Shown one piece after another: positions 1-9,186 of a DNA stretch of 64,000 nucleotides. Numbering within the stretch: position 1 is the stretch's first letter; each line of letters starts with the position of its first letter. The notes beneath the pieces were generated by a model. The model had not been told where the DNA came from. It searched no databases and saw only the letters and a list, made by a program, of their open reading frames with translations. Source of the stretch: Nitratireductor mangrovi (GTDB taxonomy: Bacteria > Pseudomonadota > Alphaproteobacteria > Rhizobiales > Rhizobiaceae); NCBI RefSeq assembly GCF_007922615.2, contig NZ_CP042301.2, positions 3,394,001 to 3,458,000 on the forward strand. Reading direction: 5' to 3'. Both the position numbers and the translations under genes were made by a program.

Positions 1-783
1 AAGGCGATCATGACCACCGACACCTACCCCAAATATGCCACCGCCACGGTGGCGATGGGTGATGGCGAAGTGACCATCAACGGCATTGCCAAGGGCGCCG
101 GCATGATCGCGCCGGACATGGCGACGATGCTCTCCTTCCTGGCAACCGACGCGCCGGTCGACGCGGCCGTGCTGCGCCAGTTGCTGTCGGCGGGCACGAA
201 GAAGACCTTCAACGCCATCACGGTGGACAGCGACACCTCGACCAGCGACACGCTGCTGATCTTTGCCACCGGCGCCGCCGAGAAGCGCGGCATTGCTCGC
301 ATCACCGAGGCCAGCGATCCCCGGCTGACGCCGTTCCGGCGCGCGCTCAACCGCGTTCTCAAGAACCTCGCGCTGCAGGTGGTGCGTGACGGCGAAGGCG
401 CGCGCAAGGAGGTCGAGATCACCGTCAGCGGCGCCAAGTCCGCCCGTTCGGCCAAGCGCATTGCCCTTTCGATCGCCAATTCGCCGCTGGTCAAGACCGC
501 GGTCGCCGGCGAGGACGCCAATTGGGGCCGTGTCGTCATGGCTGTGGGCAAGGCCGGCGAACCGGCCGACCGCGACCGGCTGGCGATCCATTTCGGCGAC
601 TTCCGCGTCGCGCATGAGGGCGAGCGCGACCCCGGCTATTCCGAGCAGGCGGTCTCGGCCTACATGAAGGGCGACAAAATCCGCATCGGTGTCGACCTCG
701 GCATCGGGCGCGGCCGGGCGACGGTTTGGACATGCGACCTCACCAAGGAATATGTTGCCATCAATGGCGACTATCGCAGTTGA
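1..783 (+). CDS. argJ: ArgJ, bifunctional glutamate N-acetyltransferase / ornithine acetyltransferase (3' part)
   Basis: This is the distal part of argJ, which transfers the acetyl group of N-acetylornithine to glutamate in the cyclic arginine pathway in the cytoplasm. The window opens inside the gene: in-frame codons K-A-I precede the first ATG at 10, so the true start lies upstream. The stretch [14 protein letters not shown], residues 28-41 counted from that ATG, contains the family autocleavage site, whose Thr becomes the N-terminal nucleophile of the beta chain. The complete beta chain is present and ends normally at a TGA. A GNAT gene and mutT follow closely on the same strand, an arrangement I associate with Mesorhizobium-like genomes. 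Family assignment is secure. Confidence 0.95.
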   Translation, partial: KAIMTTDTYPKYATATVAMGDGEVTINGIAKGAGMIAPDMATMLSFLATDAPVDAAVLRQLLSAGTKKTFNAITVDSDTSTSDTLLIFATGAAEKRGIARITEASDPRLTPFRRALNRVLKNLALQVVRDGEGARKEVEITVSGAKSARSAKRIALSIANSPLVKTAVAGEDANWGRVVMAVGKAGEPADRDRLAIHFGDFRVAHEGERDPGYSEQAVSAYMKGDKIRIGVDLGIGRGRATVWTCDLTKEYVAINGDYRS

Positions 784-801
784 GCGGGGCGGCTTTTGCG
801 G

Positions 802-1572
802 ATGAAGGCGGAAAGCGCTGCTGACCTAGCCAGGGTCAGGCGCCTGGAGGCGGCAGGCTTCCGGGCCTGGCCGGCGAGTTTCGTCGTCTATGACGGTACC
901 TGGCTGGTGCGGCTCACGGCCGGCCTGCCCGCCAAGCGGCTGAATTCCGTGAACCCGCTCGACCCCGGCGATGGCGACCGCCTCGTCGAGCGCATCGCCA
1001 AGGCGCGGCGGCGCTTCGAGGGTTATGGCCGCCCGCTGACCTTCCGCCTGACGCCGCTTGCCGGCCGCGACCTCGTGCATCACCTCGACAGGGAAGGCTG
1101 GCCGGCCTTTGGCGAGTCGGTGGTCATGCGCTGCCTGCTCGGCAATGACATGCTCGAAAATGCGATGGACCACATCCCGCTGAAGGATGTCGGCCGCTTC
1201 GTCGGTGCGGCGCTCACCGTGCACGCGCTCGATCCCGCCATGCGACCAGGACTGTCGGAAGTGATCGGCTCGATCGAACCGCAGGCCGGGCTGTTCGTGC
1301 TGGACAGCGAGGCGGTACCGGTCTCGACGGCGATCTGCGTGCATGACGGCGCGCTGGCCGGGCTTTTCGAGGTTGCCACCCGCGATGACGGCCGCGGCAA
1401 GGGGCATGGCCGGCAGATCGTGCTTTCGGCGCTGAAATGGGCGCGGCTGCGCGGCGCCGAAGAGGCCTGGCTGCAGGTCGAGGCCGACAACGTGCCGGCA
1501 CTGGCGCTCTACCGCTCGCTCGGCTTTGCCGAGGTCTACCGCTACCACTATCGCCGGCCGCCCGGCTCATGA
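802..1572 (+). CDS. GNAT family N-acetyltransferase
   Basis: This is a predicted cytoplasmic acetyl-CoA-dependent acyltransferase of about 256 residues. The C-terminal third carries the GNAT core: [11 protein letters not shown] is the acetyl-CoA pyrophosphate-binding motif A, followed by [21 protein letters not shown], typical of motif B. The N-terminal half is divergent and may be a degenerate second GNAT fold. I start at ATG 802; a TTG at 796 in the same frame is possible and neither has a strong ribosome site. It lies 18 bases after argJ, and its stop overlaps the mutT start (ATGA), so the three are probably co-transcribed. The substrate is unknown. Confidence 0.85.
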   Translation: MKAESAADLARVRRLEAAGFRAWPASFVVYDGTWLVRLTAGLPAKRLNSVNPLDPGDGDRLVERIAKARRRFEGYGRPLTFRLTPLAGRDLVHHLDREGWPAFGESVVMRCLLGNDMLENAMDHIPLKDVGRFVGAALTVHALDPAMRPGLSEVIGSIEPQAGLFVLDSEAVPVSTAICVHDGALAGLFEVATRDDGRGKGHGRQIVLSALKWARLRGAEEAWLQVEADNVPALALYRSLGFAEVYRYHYRRPPGS

Positions 1573-1988
1573 GCGCCGAGACGTCCCGCCTGCCGCTGGT
1601 GCTGGTCGCAGCCTGCGCCCTAGTCGACGCCGACGGGCGGGTGCTGATTGCCCAGCGTCCCGAGGGCAAGCAGATGGCCGGTCTGTGGGAGTTTCCGGGC
1701 GGCAAGGTCGAGCCCGGCGAGACGCCCGAGGCAACGATCATCCGCGAGCTTGCCGAGGAGCTCGGCGTGACAACCTGGGCCTCGTGCCTGGCGCCGCTGA
1801 CCTTCGCCAGCCATTCCTACGACGATTTCCACCTCTTCATGCCACTCTATGTCTGCCGCCGCTTCGACGGCACGGCACGCGGGCTGGAAGGCCAGGCCGT
1901 CAAATGGGTCCGCCCGCGCGCCCTGCGCGACTATCCAATGCCCGCGGCGGACGAACCCCTGATCCCCTTCCTTATCGATCTCCTCTAG
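1569..1988 (+). CDS. mutT: MutT-type Nudix hydrolase (8-oxo-dGTP diphosphatase)
   Basis: This 139-residue Nudix enzyme is predicted to hydrolyse oxidised nucleotides such as 8-oxo-dGTP to the monophosphate, cleaning the nucleotide pool. The Nudix box is complete around residues 38-60: a G before KVEPGE, then RELAEELGV, matching GX5EX7REUXEEXGU with the magnesium-binding glutamates present. The start ATG at 1569 overlaps the GNAT stop in an ATGA, implying translational coupling. The reading frame is open further upstream, but that part shadows the GNAT gene. Length and architecture are normal for bacterial MutT. The broader substrate range of the family means 8-oxo-dGTP is an assignment by homology. 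Confidence 0.9.
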   Translation: MSAETSRLPLVLVAACALVDADGRVLIAQRPEGKQMAGLWEFPGGKVEPGETPEATIIRELAEELGVTTWASCLAPLTFASHSYDDFHLFMPLYVCRRFDGTARGLEGQAVKWVRPRALRDYPMPAADEPLIPFLIDLL

Positions 1989-2051
1989 CCACCGCGGACG
2001 GCCTTCGCAGCGTTAACAGATCGTTTATCCGGCCATGCGAATCTTAGGCAT

Positions 2052-2390
2052 ATGGCGGAAGGGAACGGCGGCATGCGGCCAGAGCGGGAATGGAACGGAT
2101 TCGGCGGCGGTCTGCCGTCCGCGGGCGACACCGGCATGGGCACGATCAAGCTGGCGCTGCTCTTCGGCTCGGCGGCGATCGCCGTCGGCCTGATCGTCGC
2201 GCCTTTTGCCGAAAGCCGGCTGCGCAGCGATGTCGGCATGGCCGCCGGGGCGTTCCGCGATCTCGACATGACCAGCACCGGCTCGGTGCGCTCGTCCGGC
2301 ACCTATACGGTGCGCAAGAGCGTACTGCAGCAATATCCGGGCGCTGTCTGCATCATCCGCGACGACGGCCGGCGGGTCGGCGATTGCTGA
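2052..2390 (+). CDS. Small single-pass membrane protein of unknown function
   Basis: This is a 112-residue protein I do not recognise. A glycine-rich N-terminus is followed by one clear hydrophobic helix (roughly residues 35-53, [19 protein letters not shown]), then a polar C-terminal region ending in RRVGDC, so the C-terminal part is probably periplasmic with a near-terminal cysteine. The start at 2052 has little ribosome-site support; an in-frame ATG at 2073 is preceded by GGAAGGG and may be the real one. It lies 110 bases before a Flp pilin gene on the same strand, so a role near the cell envelope or pilus is conceivable but unproven. Confidence 0.6.
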   Translation: MAEGNGGMRPEREWNGFGGGLPSAGDTGMGTIKLALLFGSAAIAVGLIVAPFAESRLRSDVGMAAGAFRDLDMTSTGSVRSSGTYTVRKSVLQQYPGAVCIIRDDGRRVGDC

Positions 2391-2499
2391 ACCTGTGTTG
2401 ATTGCGTCGACGAAACGAAACGCGCCGTTAACCGCTTTCCTTAAGCCTTTCTCACGGCTTTGCCCCTAGACTCCGGCCAAAGAGGAAGGCTGCCGGTCC

Positions 2500-2667
2500 A
2501 TGCTCACGCGCTTCTGGAACGATGAATCGGGCGCCACCGTCGTCGAATACGGTATCATCGTCGTGGCGCTGTCGCTGGTCATCGTCGCAGCCGTCGCCAC
2601 TGTGGCCGACAGCCTTCAGGCCCTCTTCGGCGACCCTGCCGGCAAGCTGCAGCAAACGCTCAACTAG
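2500..2667 (+). CDS. Flp family type IVb pilin
   Basis: This short gene encodes a 55-residue Flp-type (class IVb) prepilin. The N-terminus is short and positively charged, followed by DESGATVVEYG, the hallmark Flp processing region in which prepilin peptidase cuts near the glycine and the following Glu-Tyr pair is conserved. A single hydrophobic helix (IIVVALSLVIVAAVATVA) follows, then a short polar tail. Mature pilins of this family polymerise into Tad pili for surface attachment. No tad/cpa assembly genes are nearby, so assembly would depend on genes elsewhere. The start follows an AGAGGAAGG region by a few bases. Confidence 0.88.
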   Translation: MLTRFWNDESGATVVEYGIIVVALSLVIVAAVATVADSLQALFGDPAGKLQQTLN

Positions 2668-2890
2668 ACGCCTGCCCCGCCTTCCGGCGGCAGCCGTCCC
2701 AGCGCAAACTTGAAAATCCGTTTCTGTCGGCTCGCGCGACCATTGGAATCTCGCCTGCCTTGCGGTCTAATGCCCGCATGCGGGACCGGGTGACCGCGGA
2801 TTGCCGCGCCCGGCTGAGCGCCGATCTTCCAGGCAACGGGAACTCATGCGCCCGCAAGCCATTCTCCCGTAAGAGAAGCAGGAGGCTTCG

Positions 2891-5218
2891 ATGGGCTTTC
2901 GCCGCGACAACATCACCAAGCCGATCTACCGCTGGGCATCAAAGATCATGCCGCCGATCTCCGACACCGAGCGTGAGGCGATCGACGCCGGCACGGTCTG
3001 GTGGGATGGCGAGATTTTCGGCGGCAATCCGGACTGGGACAAGCTTCTGAAGATGCCGCCGGCGCGCCTGTCGCAAGAGGAACAGACCTTCATGGACGGC
3101 CCGGTGCGAGAGCTCTGCGCCATGGTCGACGACTGGCGCATCACCTGGCAGGACCGCGACCTGCCGCAAGAGGTCTGGGACTTCATGCGCGAGAAGAAAT
3201 TCTTCGGCATGATCATCCCCAAGGAGTACGGCGGCCTCGGCTTCTCCAACACGGCGCACTCGGAAGTGGTGCGCACCGTTTCCTCGGCGAGCGTCGTCGC
3301 CGGCGTCACCGTCATGGTGCCCAATTCGCTCGGCCCGGGTGAATTGCTGATGCATTTCGGCACCGACGAACAACGCAAATACTGGCTGCCAAGGCTCGCC
3401 GACGGACGCGAAATCCCCTGCTTCGGCCTGACCTCCGAGGATGCGGGTTCGGACGCCGCCGCCATGACCGACACCGGCGTCGTCGAGCATGGCGAATGGA
3501 ACGGCAAGAAGGTGCTCGGCCTCAGGCTGAACTTCCACAAGCGCTACATCACGCTGGGCCCGGTGGCGACCGTCATGGGGCTCGCCTTCAAGATGCTCGA
3601 TCCCGAGAACCATCTCGGCCGCGGCACCGAACTCGGCATTACCGTCGCGCTGCTGCCGACATCGACGCCCGGCGTCAGTCACGGCGAGCGCCACATCCCG
3701 CAATTCACCCATTTCCAGAACGGGCCGCTCTACGGCAAGGACGTTTTCGTGCCGCTGGACCACATCCTCGGCGGCGAGGACCAGATCGGTCAGGGCTGGA
3801 CCATGCTGATGACGGCGCTGGCCGCCGGGCGCTCGATCTCGCTGCCTTCGCAGTCGGCCGCCGCAGCGGCCATGGCCGCCCGCGCTACCGGCGCCTATGC
3901 CCGCGTCCGCGAACAGTTCGGCATTCCGATCGGCCTGTTCGAGGGCATCCAGAAACATCTCGCCGACCTGGCCGCCAACGCCTATCTGATCGACGCCGGC
4001 CGGCGGCTGACGATCGCCGCGCTGGACGAGGGCCACAAGCCGTCGGTCATCTCGGCGACGATGAAATACCACGCCACCGAACGCATGCGTAACTCCATCG
4101 AAAAGGCGATGGACATCCACGGCGGCAAGGCGATCATCGATGGGCCGCGCAACTATATGGGCGGCCAGTACCGCTCGGTGCCGATCGGCATCACTGTCGA
4201 GGGCGCCAACATCCTGACCCGCAACCTGATGATCTTCGGCCAGGGCGCGATCCGCTCGCATCCCTACATGCTGGAAGAATTGCTGGCGCTTTCCGACGCG
4301 GACAAGGAGAAGGGGCTCGACGCCTTCGACAAGGCGTTCTGGGGCCATGTCGGGCACGCCTTCGCCAATGCCGGCCGCGCCTTCCTGCGCGGCTGGACCG
4401 GCGGCTGGGTCGGGCCGGCGCCGGCCGATTGCGCCATGCCCGGCCACTGGCGCCAGCTGTCGCGCTTCTCGGCCGCCTTCGCGCTTCTCGCCGACCTTTC
4501 CCTGCTGACGCTCGGCGGCGCGCTGAAGCGCAAGGAGATGCTGTCGGCGCGGCTCGGCGACATCATGTCGGAGATTTACCTGCTCGGCGCAGTTCTGAAG
4601 CGCTTCGAGGCCGAGGGGCGCCAGAACGAGGACCGCCCGATCGTAGACTTCGTCATGCAGCAGGGAACGCAGCGCATCGGCATCGCCTTCCGCGGCGTGC
4701 TCGACAATCTGCCCGCCCGCTGGGCGGCGTGGCTGACGCGGCTGATCGCGTTCCCGTTCGGCGTGCCGGAAACGATGCCGTCGGACGAACTGGCGAGTGC
4801 TGTGGCGGCGAAGCTGCTGAAGAACACGCCGCAGCGCGACCGGCTTTCGCCGGACCTTTATCTCGGCGACGGCCATGCCGAGCATCCCTTCAAGGATCTG
4901 GAACTCGCCTTCCGGCTGGTGACCGAGGCCGAGCCGATATCGAAGAAGATGCGCGAGGCCGACATCGACGATGCGGACGAGGCAGTACGGCGCGGCGTGC
5001 TCACCGGCGCCGAACATGCGCGGCTGACCGAAGCGGCCGAGGCCGTGCGCAAGGTGGTGAAGGTCGACGCCTTCCCGATGAAGGAGGTTTCCCCGATCGC
5101 CGGCCAGCACGACAAGCCGAAGCCGCAGCGCCCGAAACGCGCCGCTTCGGGCCCGGCCAAGGCAAAACCGCGCCGCCGCACGACCCGCAAGACGACGACG
5201 CGCGAAGCGGCGGAGTAG
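2891..5218 (+). CDS. fadE: FadE-type acyl-CoA dehydrogenase
   Basis: This 775-residue flavoprotein is of the long FadE class, predicted to oxidise acyl-CoA to 2-enoyl-CoA, the first step of beta-oxidation. The N-terminal and middle acyl-CoA dehydrogenase domains are recognisable by PKEYGGLGFSN, CFGLTSEDAGSDAAAM and MDIHGGKAIIDGPRNY. The C-terminal third corresponds to the DUF1974 extension found in FadE. The last 40 residues are a Lys/Arg/Ala-rich low-complexity tail not expected in the E. coli protein. The start follows AGGAGG by five bases. It converges on a minus-strand beta-oxidation operon with only 12 bases between the stops. Confidence 0.9.
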   Translation: MGFRRDNITKPIYRWASKIMPPISDTEREAIDAGTVWWDGEIFGGNPDWDKLLKMPPARLSQEEQTFMDGPVRELCAMVDDWRITWQDRDLPQEVWDFMREKKFFGMIIPKEYGGLGFSNTAHSEVVRTVSSASVVAGVTVMVPNSLGPGELLMHFGTDEQRKYWLPRLADGREIPCFGLTSEDAGSDAAAMTDTGVVEHGEWNGKKVLGLRLNFHKRYITLGPVATVMGLAFKMLDPENHLGRGTELGITVALLPTSTPGVSHGERHIPQFTHFQNGPLYGKDVFVPLDHILGGEDQIGQGWTMLMTALAAGRSISLPSQSAAAAAMAARATGAYARVREQFGIPIGLFEGIQKHLADLAANAYLIDAGRRLTIAALDEGHKPSVISATMKYHATERMRNSIEKAMDIHGGKAIIDGPRNYMGGQYRSVPIGITVEGANILTRNLMIFGQGAIRSHPYMLEELLALSDADKEKGLDAFDKAFWGHVGHAFANAGRAFLRGWTGGWVGPAPADCAMPGHWRQLSRFSAAFALLADLSLLTLGGALKRKEMLSARLGDIMSEIYLLGAVLKRFEAEGRQNEDRPIVDFVMQQGTQRIGIAFRGVLDNLPARWAAWLTRLIAFPFGVPETMPSDELASAVAAKLLKNTPQRDRLSPDLYLGDGHAEHPFKDLELAFRLVTEAEPISKKMREADIDDADEAVRRGVLTGAEHARLTEAAEAVRKVVKVDAFPMKEVSPIAGQHDKPKPQRPKRAASGPAKAKPRRRTTRKTTTREAAE

Positions 5219-5230
5219 CAGGAGCGGCGA

Positions 5231-7093
5231 TCAGCCGGACTGGCGCAGCGCCCACAAGAGCAGGCGCGCATAGAGGCGCTCACTGAAATCGCCGGGCTCG
5301 TCGAGCGCCATGCGGGCCAGGAGCAGGCGTTCGTCCGCGTCGGGCGCCTTAGCACCGAGCGTTCCCGCAAACGCGGAGGCGAGCGACAGCTTCGACGCGC
5401 TGACACGCTTCAGCAGTTCCAGCGCCGGCAGCAGCGCCTTCTCCTCGTCGGTGAACACGCTGCCGAACGGGAAGGTCGCGCACCAGCCGGCTGCCTTGGC
5501 CTTTGCCAGCGCCTCCTTTACCCGCGCGGGCGTGTTGTCGCGTGCGGTGGCCGGCAGCACATAATCCTTCTCGATCTTGCCGGCCGACTTCGCCTGCTCC
5601 AGCAATTCACCCTGGAAGGCGGCGTCGGCGATGGCGAGCATGGTCACGACACAATCGCGATCGGATTTGCCGCGAAGATCGGCGACGCCGTATTCGGTCA
5701 CCACGATGTCGCGCAGATGGCGCGGAATGGTGTTGTGGCCGTAGGACCAGACCAGACGCGACTGGCGTTCGGCGCCTTTGGTGCGGGTCGCGTTGAGCGT
5801 GATCAGCGAGCGCGCATCCTCGAGCGCGAAGGCCTGGGCGACGAAGTTGTACTGGCCGCCGACGCCTGAAACGACGCGCCCGTCATCGAGCGCATCGGAA
5901 ACGACGGCGCCGAGCAGCGTCGCCATCATCGCATTGTTGACGAAGCGGGCATCCTTGCGGTCGGCGCGCTTCTGTTGCTCGTTGCCATAGAGGTCGTTGA
6001 CGAAGGAAATGGCGCGCATGGAAAACAGCGCACGGTCCTCGTCCGGCAGTTCCCGCAGGAACCGGTAGAATTCTTCGGAGCCGACGAAAAAGCCGGAATG
6101 CAGCAGCGCACCGTCCGCGGCCGGACGCTTCAGTATCCCTTCCCGGTAGAGGTCCATGAAACCGTCGACGAACATCTCGCTGGCCGCATAGAGCCCTGTC
6201 TCGAAAGGGCCGGTCTCGGCGCCGGCAAAGCCACCGCCGAGTGCCGCCAGCGTCTCGCGGTAGAGCGCCGGATCGCGATGCCGCAGCACCAGCCCGGCGG
6301 TGAGTGCGTCACCGAGCGAGCCGATGCCGATCTGCAGCGTGCCGCCGTCCTTGACCAGGCTTGCTGCGTGGAGGCCGACGGCGTGATCGGCATCGGAAAC
6401 CGGTTGCCTCGGCACGACGAACAGCCGGTCGTCGCGCGAAGGACCATCAAGCATGTGATCGAACGCCGTTGCCGGCAATTCGGCTTCGCCCGTCATGTAG
6501 GGCAGCTCGGAGCTGACCTCGCCGACGAGCAGGCAGCGCTCGCCGCGCGCTTTCAGCGCCGGCAGGATGTCGAGGGTGATGTCGGTGTTGCAGGACAGGC
6601 TGTAGCGCGCATCGGGCCCGGTGCCGCGCTGGGCCACCAGCTGGGCGATGAGGTTGATGCCGCGGTCAAGGATATAGCGCGCCGCGTGGGTGTAGTTGGC
6701 CGATACGTAACCGCGCTGAACCGCGTCGACACCGAGCCATTGCCCGGCGAGCAGGAAAAACTCGCTGACCCGGATGTTGGGCGGCAGTTCGCCTTCGCGA
6801 AGCGCCTCCGCATAGGCAAGGCCGGGATAATCGGGGAAGAGCCGTTCGGCGAGCGGTTCGACGAAGCGCCTTTCCATGTCGCTGGAGCCGCGCGGCTTCT
6901 CAAGCGTCAGCGCGGTAAAGATGGTGAGATCGATGCCCGGATCGGCGATCGCCCGCGCGAAGATCGCATTGGCGATCGAAACGGCCTTGCCGAGGCCGAG
7001 CGGCAGTGCCATGACGATGTGCCCGTCGAGGGCGTCGATGACGGCGTCGGCGACGCTTGCAGCGTCGGAATGCTCGACCGGCAGCCCGCTCAC
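5231..7093 (-). CDS. Acetyl-CoA hydrolase/transferase C-terminal domain protein
   Basis: This 620-residue protein of the acetyl-CoA hydrolase/CoA-transferase family is predicted to move or hydrolyse CoA on short acyl-CoA. Sequence such as IVMALPLGLGKAVSIANA near the N-terminus, LQIGIGSLGDALTAGL in the middle and VTEYGVADLRGKSDRD toward the C-terminus are family-like. It is longer than the usual 430-500 residues. The GTG start overlaps the stop of the upstream fadJ-like gene (GTGA), so it is translationally coupled as the third gene of the operon. It could act on 3-oxoacyl or acetyl-CoA produced by that operon; which one cannot be told. Confidence 0.8.
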   Translation of the reverse strand: MSGLPVEHSDAASVADAVIDALDGHIVMALPLGLGKAVSIANAIFARAIADPGIDLTIFTALTLEKPRGSSDMERRFVEPLAERLFPDYPGLAYAEALREGELPPNIRVSEFFLLAGQWLGVDAVQRGYVSANYTHAARYILDRGINLIAQLVAQRGTGPDARYSLSCNTDITLDILPALKARGERCLLVGEVSSELPYMTGEAELPATAFDHMLDGPSRDDRLFVVPRQPVSDADHAVGLHAASLVKDGGTLQIGIGSLGDALTAGLVLRHRDPALYRETLAALGGGFAGAETGPFETGLYAASEMFVDGFMDLYREGILKRPAADGALLHSGFFVGSEEFYRFLRELPDEDRALFSMRAISFVNDLYGNEQQKRADRKDARFVNNAMMATLLGAVVSDALDDGRVVSGVGGQYNFVAQAFALEDARSLITLNATRTKGAERQSRLVWSYGHNTIPRHLRDIVVTEYGVADLRGKSDRDCVVTMLAIADAAFQGELLEQAKSAGKIEKDYVLPATARDNTPARVKEALAKAKAAGWCATFPFGSVFTDEEKALLPALELLKRVSASKLSLASAFAGTLGAKAPDADERLLLARMALDEPGDFSERLYARLLLWALRQSG

Positions 7094-9186
7094 CCGGCCT
7101 CGCCGAGTTTGTCCCAGCCCTTGTCGGGCTTGAAGCGCGGTCCGTGTTCCTTTTCGAGTGCGGCGAGGCGGTCGACAACCTCCTTCTTGCCACGATCGTG
7201 CGCGTAGCGCAGCGGCCCGCCGCGGAAGGGCGCGAAGCCGGTCGCGAACACCACCGCACCGTCGAGCGTGTCGGCGTCGGCGACGATCTTTTCACGCAGG
7301 CAGCGCACGCAGGTGTTGAGCAGCGGCAGGATCAGGCGATCCGCCATGCCTTCCGCGGGCGACGGCGCCTCCTTCGCCTTCTTCGGTTCGCCGTCGCCGT
7401 CGTAATCGTAGAAGCCGCGGCCGGCCTTGCGGCCGGTCTCGCCCTTATCGACCTTTTCGACCAGCCATTGCGGAATGTCGGGCATGGGCTCGTCGAGCCG
7501 CTCGCCTAGCATGCGGGCGACCTCCAGGCAGATGTCGAGCCCGACCCGGTCGGCAAGCTCGATCGGCCCCATCGGCATGCCGAAATCCTCCGCCGCCTTG
7601 TCGACGGTCTCCTTGGCCACGCCCTCGTCGACCATCAGGAAGGCTTCCGCCAGATAAGGCGCCAGCACCCGGTTGACCAGGAAACCCGGCGCGCTGGCGA
7701 CCGGCGCGGGCAAACGGTCGATCGCGCCGCAAAAGGCGCGCGCCCTTGCAAGCGTTTCCTCGCCGGCCTTGTCGTGGGAGACGACCTCGACCAGTTCCAT
7801 GCGCGTCACCGGGTTGAAGAAATGCAACCCGACCAGACGGGTCGGGTCCTTGAGGCCGGCGCGCAGCGTCTCGAGCGGGATGCTGGAGGTGTTGGTGGCG
7901 AGGATGGCACCCGGCCGCATCTGCTTTTCGGCCGCAGCGAAGACCTTCTTCTTGACATCCTCCCGCTCCGCGACGGTCTCGATGACGAGATCGGCGGCCG
8001 CAACGCCGCTGCCGTCGAAATCGGGGATCAGCCGGTCGAAGGCGTCACGGCGATCCAGCGACGAATGAAGCTTCTTGTCGAAGAATTTGCCGGCGCGGCC
8101 GACCGCGCGGCCGATCGCCTGCGGGTCGAGGTCGGCGAGCGTCACTCTCAGCCCGCGCGAGGCGCACCATGCGGCGATGTCGCCGCCCATGGTGCCGGCG
8201 CCGATGACATGGACATGCGAGATACCGGCTTCGCCCTTGCCCAGCCCTTTGAGCTTCTCGCGCAGGAAGAACAGTCGGATCAGGTTCTGCGCCGTCGGGC
8301 CGGCGAGCAGCTCGGCGAAGGAGCGTATCTCCGCCTTCTGCATGGCCTCGGCGTCGTCGCCATGTTCCTCCCAGATGTCGATCAGCCGGAACGGGGCGGG
8401 ATAGTGCTCGGGCCGCGCCTTTTCCTCCGTCGCCGCGCGCATGCGTTTGGCGGCAAGCTGACGCGCCGGTCCGAGACCGAGCACGCTGGTCTTCCAGTTG
8501 CCGCGTTCGCGCTTGATCGAGCCGGCAACCGCCGCCCTGACCGCGTTTTCGACATGGCGTTCCTCGACGACCGCGTCGACAAGACCGAGCGAACGCGCCT
8601 TCTTGGTGTAGGCGGTCTTTCCGGTCAGCATCATCGTCATCGCCTCGACCGGGTCGATCTGCGCCGGCAGGCGGAACGTCCCGCCGAGGCCCGGATGCAG
8701 GCCGAGCATGACTTCGGGGAAGCCGAACGAAGCGCCATCGACCGCGATGCGGTAGCGGCAGGCAAGCGCCAGTTCCAGGCCGCCGCCGAGGCAGTGGCCG
8801 TGGATGACGGCGATGGCCGGCATGGGAAGCGCGGCAAGCCGGTCGACGATCCCGTGGGCGCGGGTCATTCGCTCCACGATCTCCGACGCGGCCGTCACGC
8901 CACGGAAATCGCGGATGTCGGCGCCGGCGATGAAGCCGCCGCGCTTGGCCGAGCGGATGACGACGCCCTTCGGTCCGGCCCGCTCGATCTCGCCGAGCAT
9001 CTCGGCCAGTTCGAGCATGACCTCTTCCGACAGCGTGTTGGCGCTTTCCAACGCACGGTCGAGGACAAGCCAGGCAACACCTTCGGCGTCGGTGGCAAGG
9101 CGCCAATGGGTAAGCCGCTTCCAGTCGGCCGCGCGCGGCCCGAGCGTCATCTCACGGTCGGCGAGCACGTTGCGCACGAAGCCCAT
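7090..9186 (-). CDS. fadJ: FadJ-type enoyl-CoA hydratase / 3-hydroxyacyl-CoA dehydrogenase
   Basis: This 698-residue bifunctional beta-oxidation protein has an N-terminal crotonase domain (about 20-250, with GGLELALACRYRIAV and the oxyanion-hole region AGADIRDF). A dehydrogenase domain begins near residue 340 with the NAD-binding motif VIGAGTMGGDIAAWCASRG, followed by LATNTSSIPLETL, LVGLHFFNPVTRMELVEVV and the C-terminal dimerisation repeats. The frame is open upstream to 9579, but that part shadows the thiolase gene; I start at ATG 9186, which overlaps the thiolase stop. It should form the trifunctional complex with the adjacent thiolase. Confidence 0.93.
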   Translation of the reverse strand: MGFVRNVLADREMTLGPRAADWKRLTHWRLATDAEGVAWLVLDRALESANTLSEEVMLELAEMLGEIERAGPKGVVIRSAKRGGFIAGADIRDFRGVTAASEIVERMTRAHGIVDRLAALPMPAIAVIHGHCLGGGLELALACRYRIAVDGASFGFPEVMLGLHPGLGGTFRLPAQIDPVEAMTMMLTGKTAYTKKARSLGLVDAVVEERHVENAVRAAVAGSIKRERGNWKTSVLGLGPARQLAAKRMRAATEEKARPEHYPAPFRLIDIWEEHGDDAEAMQKAEIRSFAELLAGPTAQNLIRLFFLREKLKGLGKGEAGISHVHVIGAGTMGGDIAAWCASRGLRVTLADLDPQAIGRAVGRAGKFFDKKLHSSLDRRDAFDRLIPDFDGSGVAAADLVIETVAEREDVKKKVFAAAEKQMRPGAILATNTSSIPLETLRAGLKDPTRLVGLHFFNPVTRMELVEVVSHDKAGEETLARARAFCGAIDRLPAPVASAPGFLVNRVLAPYLAEAFLMVDEGVAKETVDKAAEDFGMPMGPIELADRVGLDICLEVARMLGERLDEPMPDIPQWLVEKVDKGETGRKAGRGFYDYDGDGEPKKAKEAPSPAEGMADRLILPLLNTCVRCLREKIVADADTLDGAVVFATGFAPFRGGPLRYAHDRGKKEVVDRLAALEKEHGPRFKPDKGWDKLGEAG

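Noticed and set aside
2939..5110. A 723-codon open frame antisense to fadE
   Set aside because: Composition is that of a shadow frame (rich in Arg, Gly, Ala, His) and no family likeness was seen.
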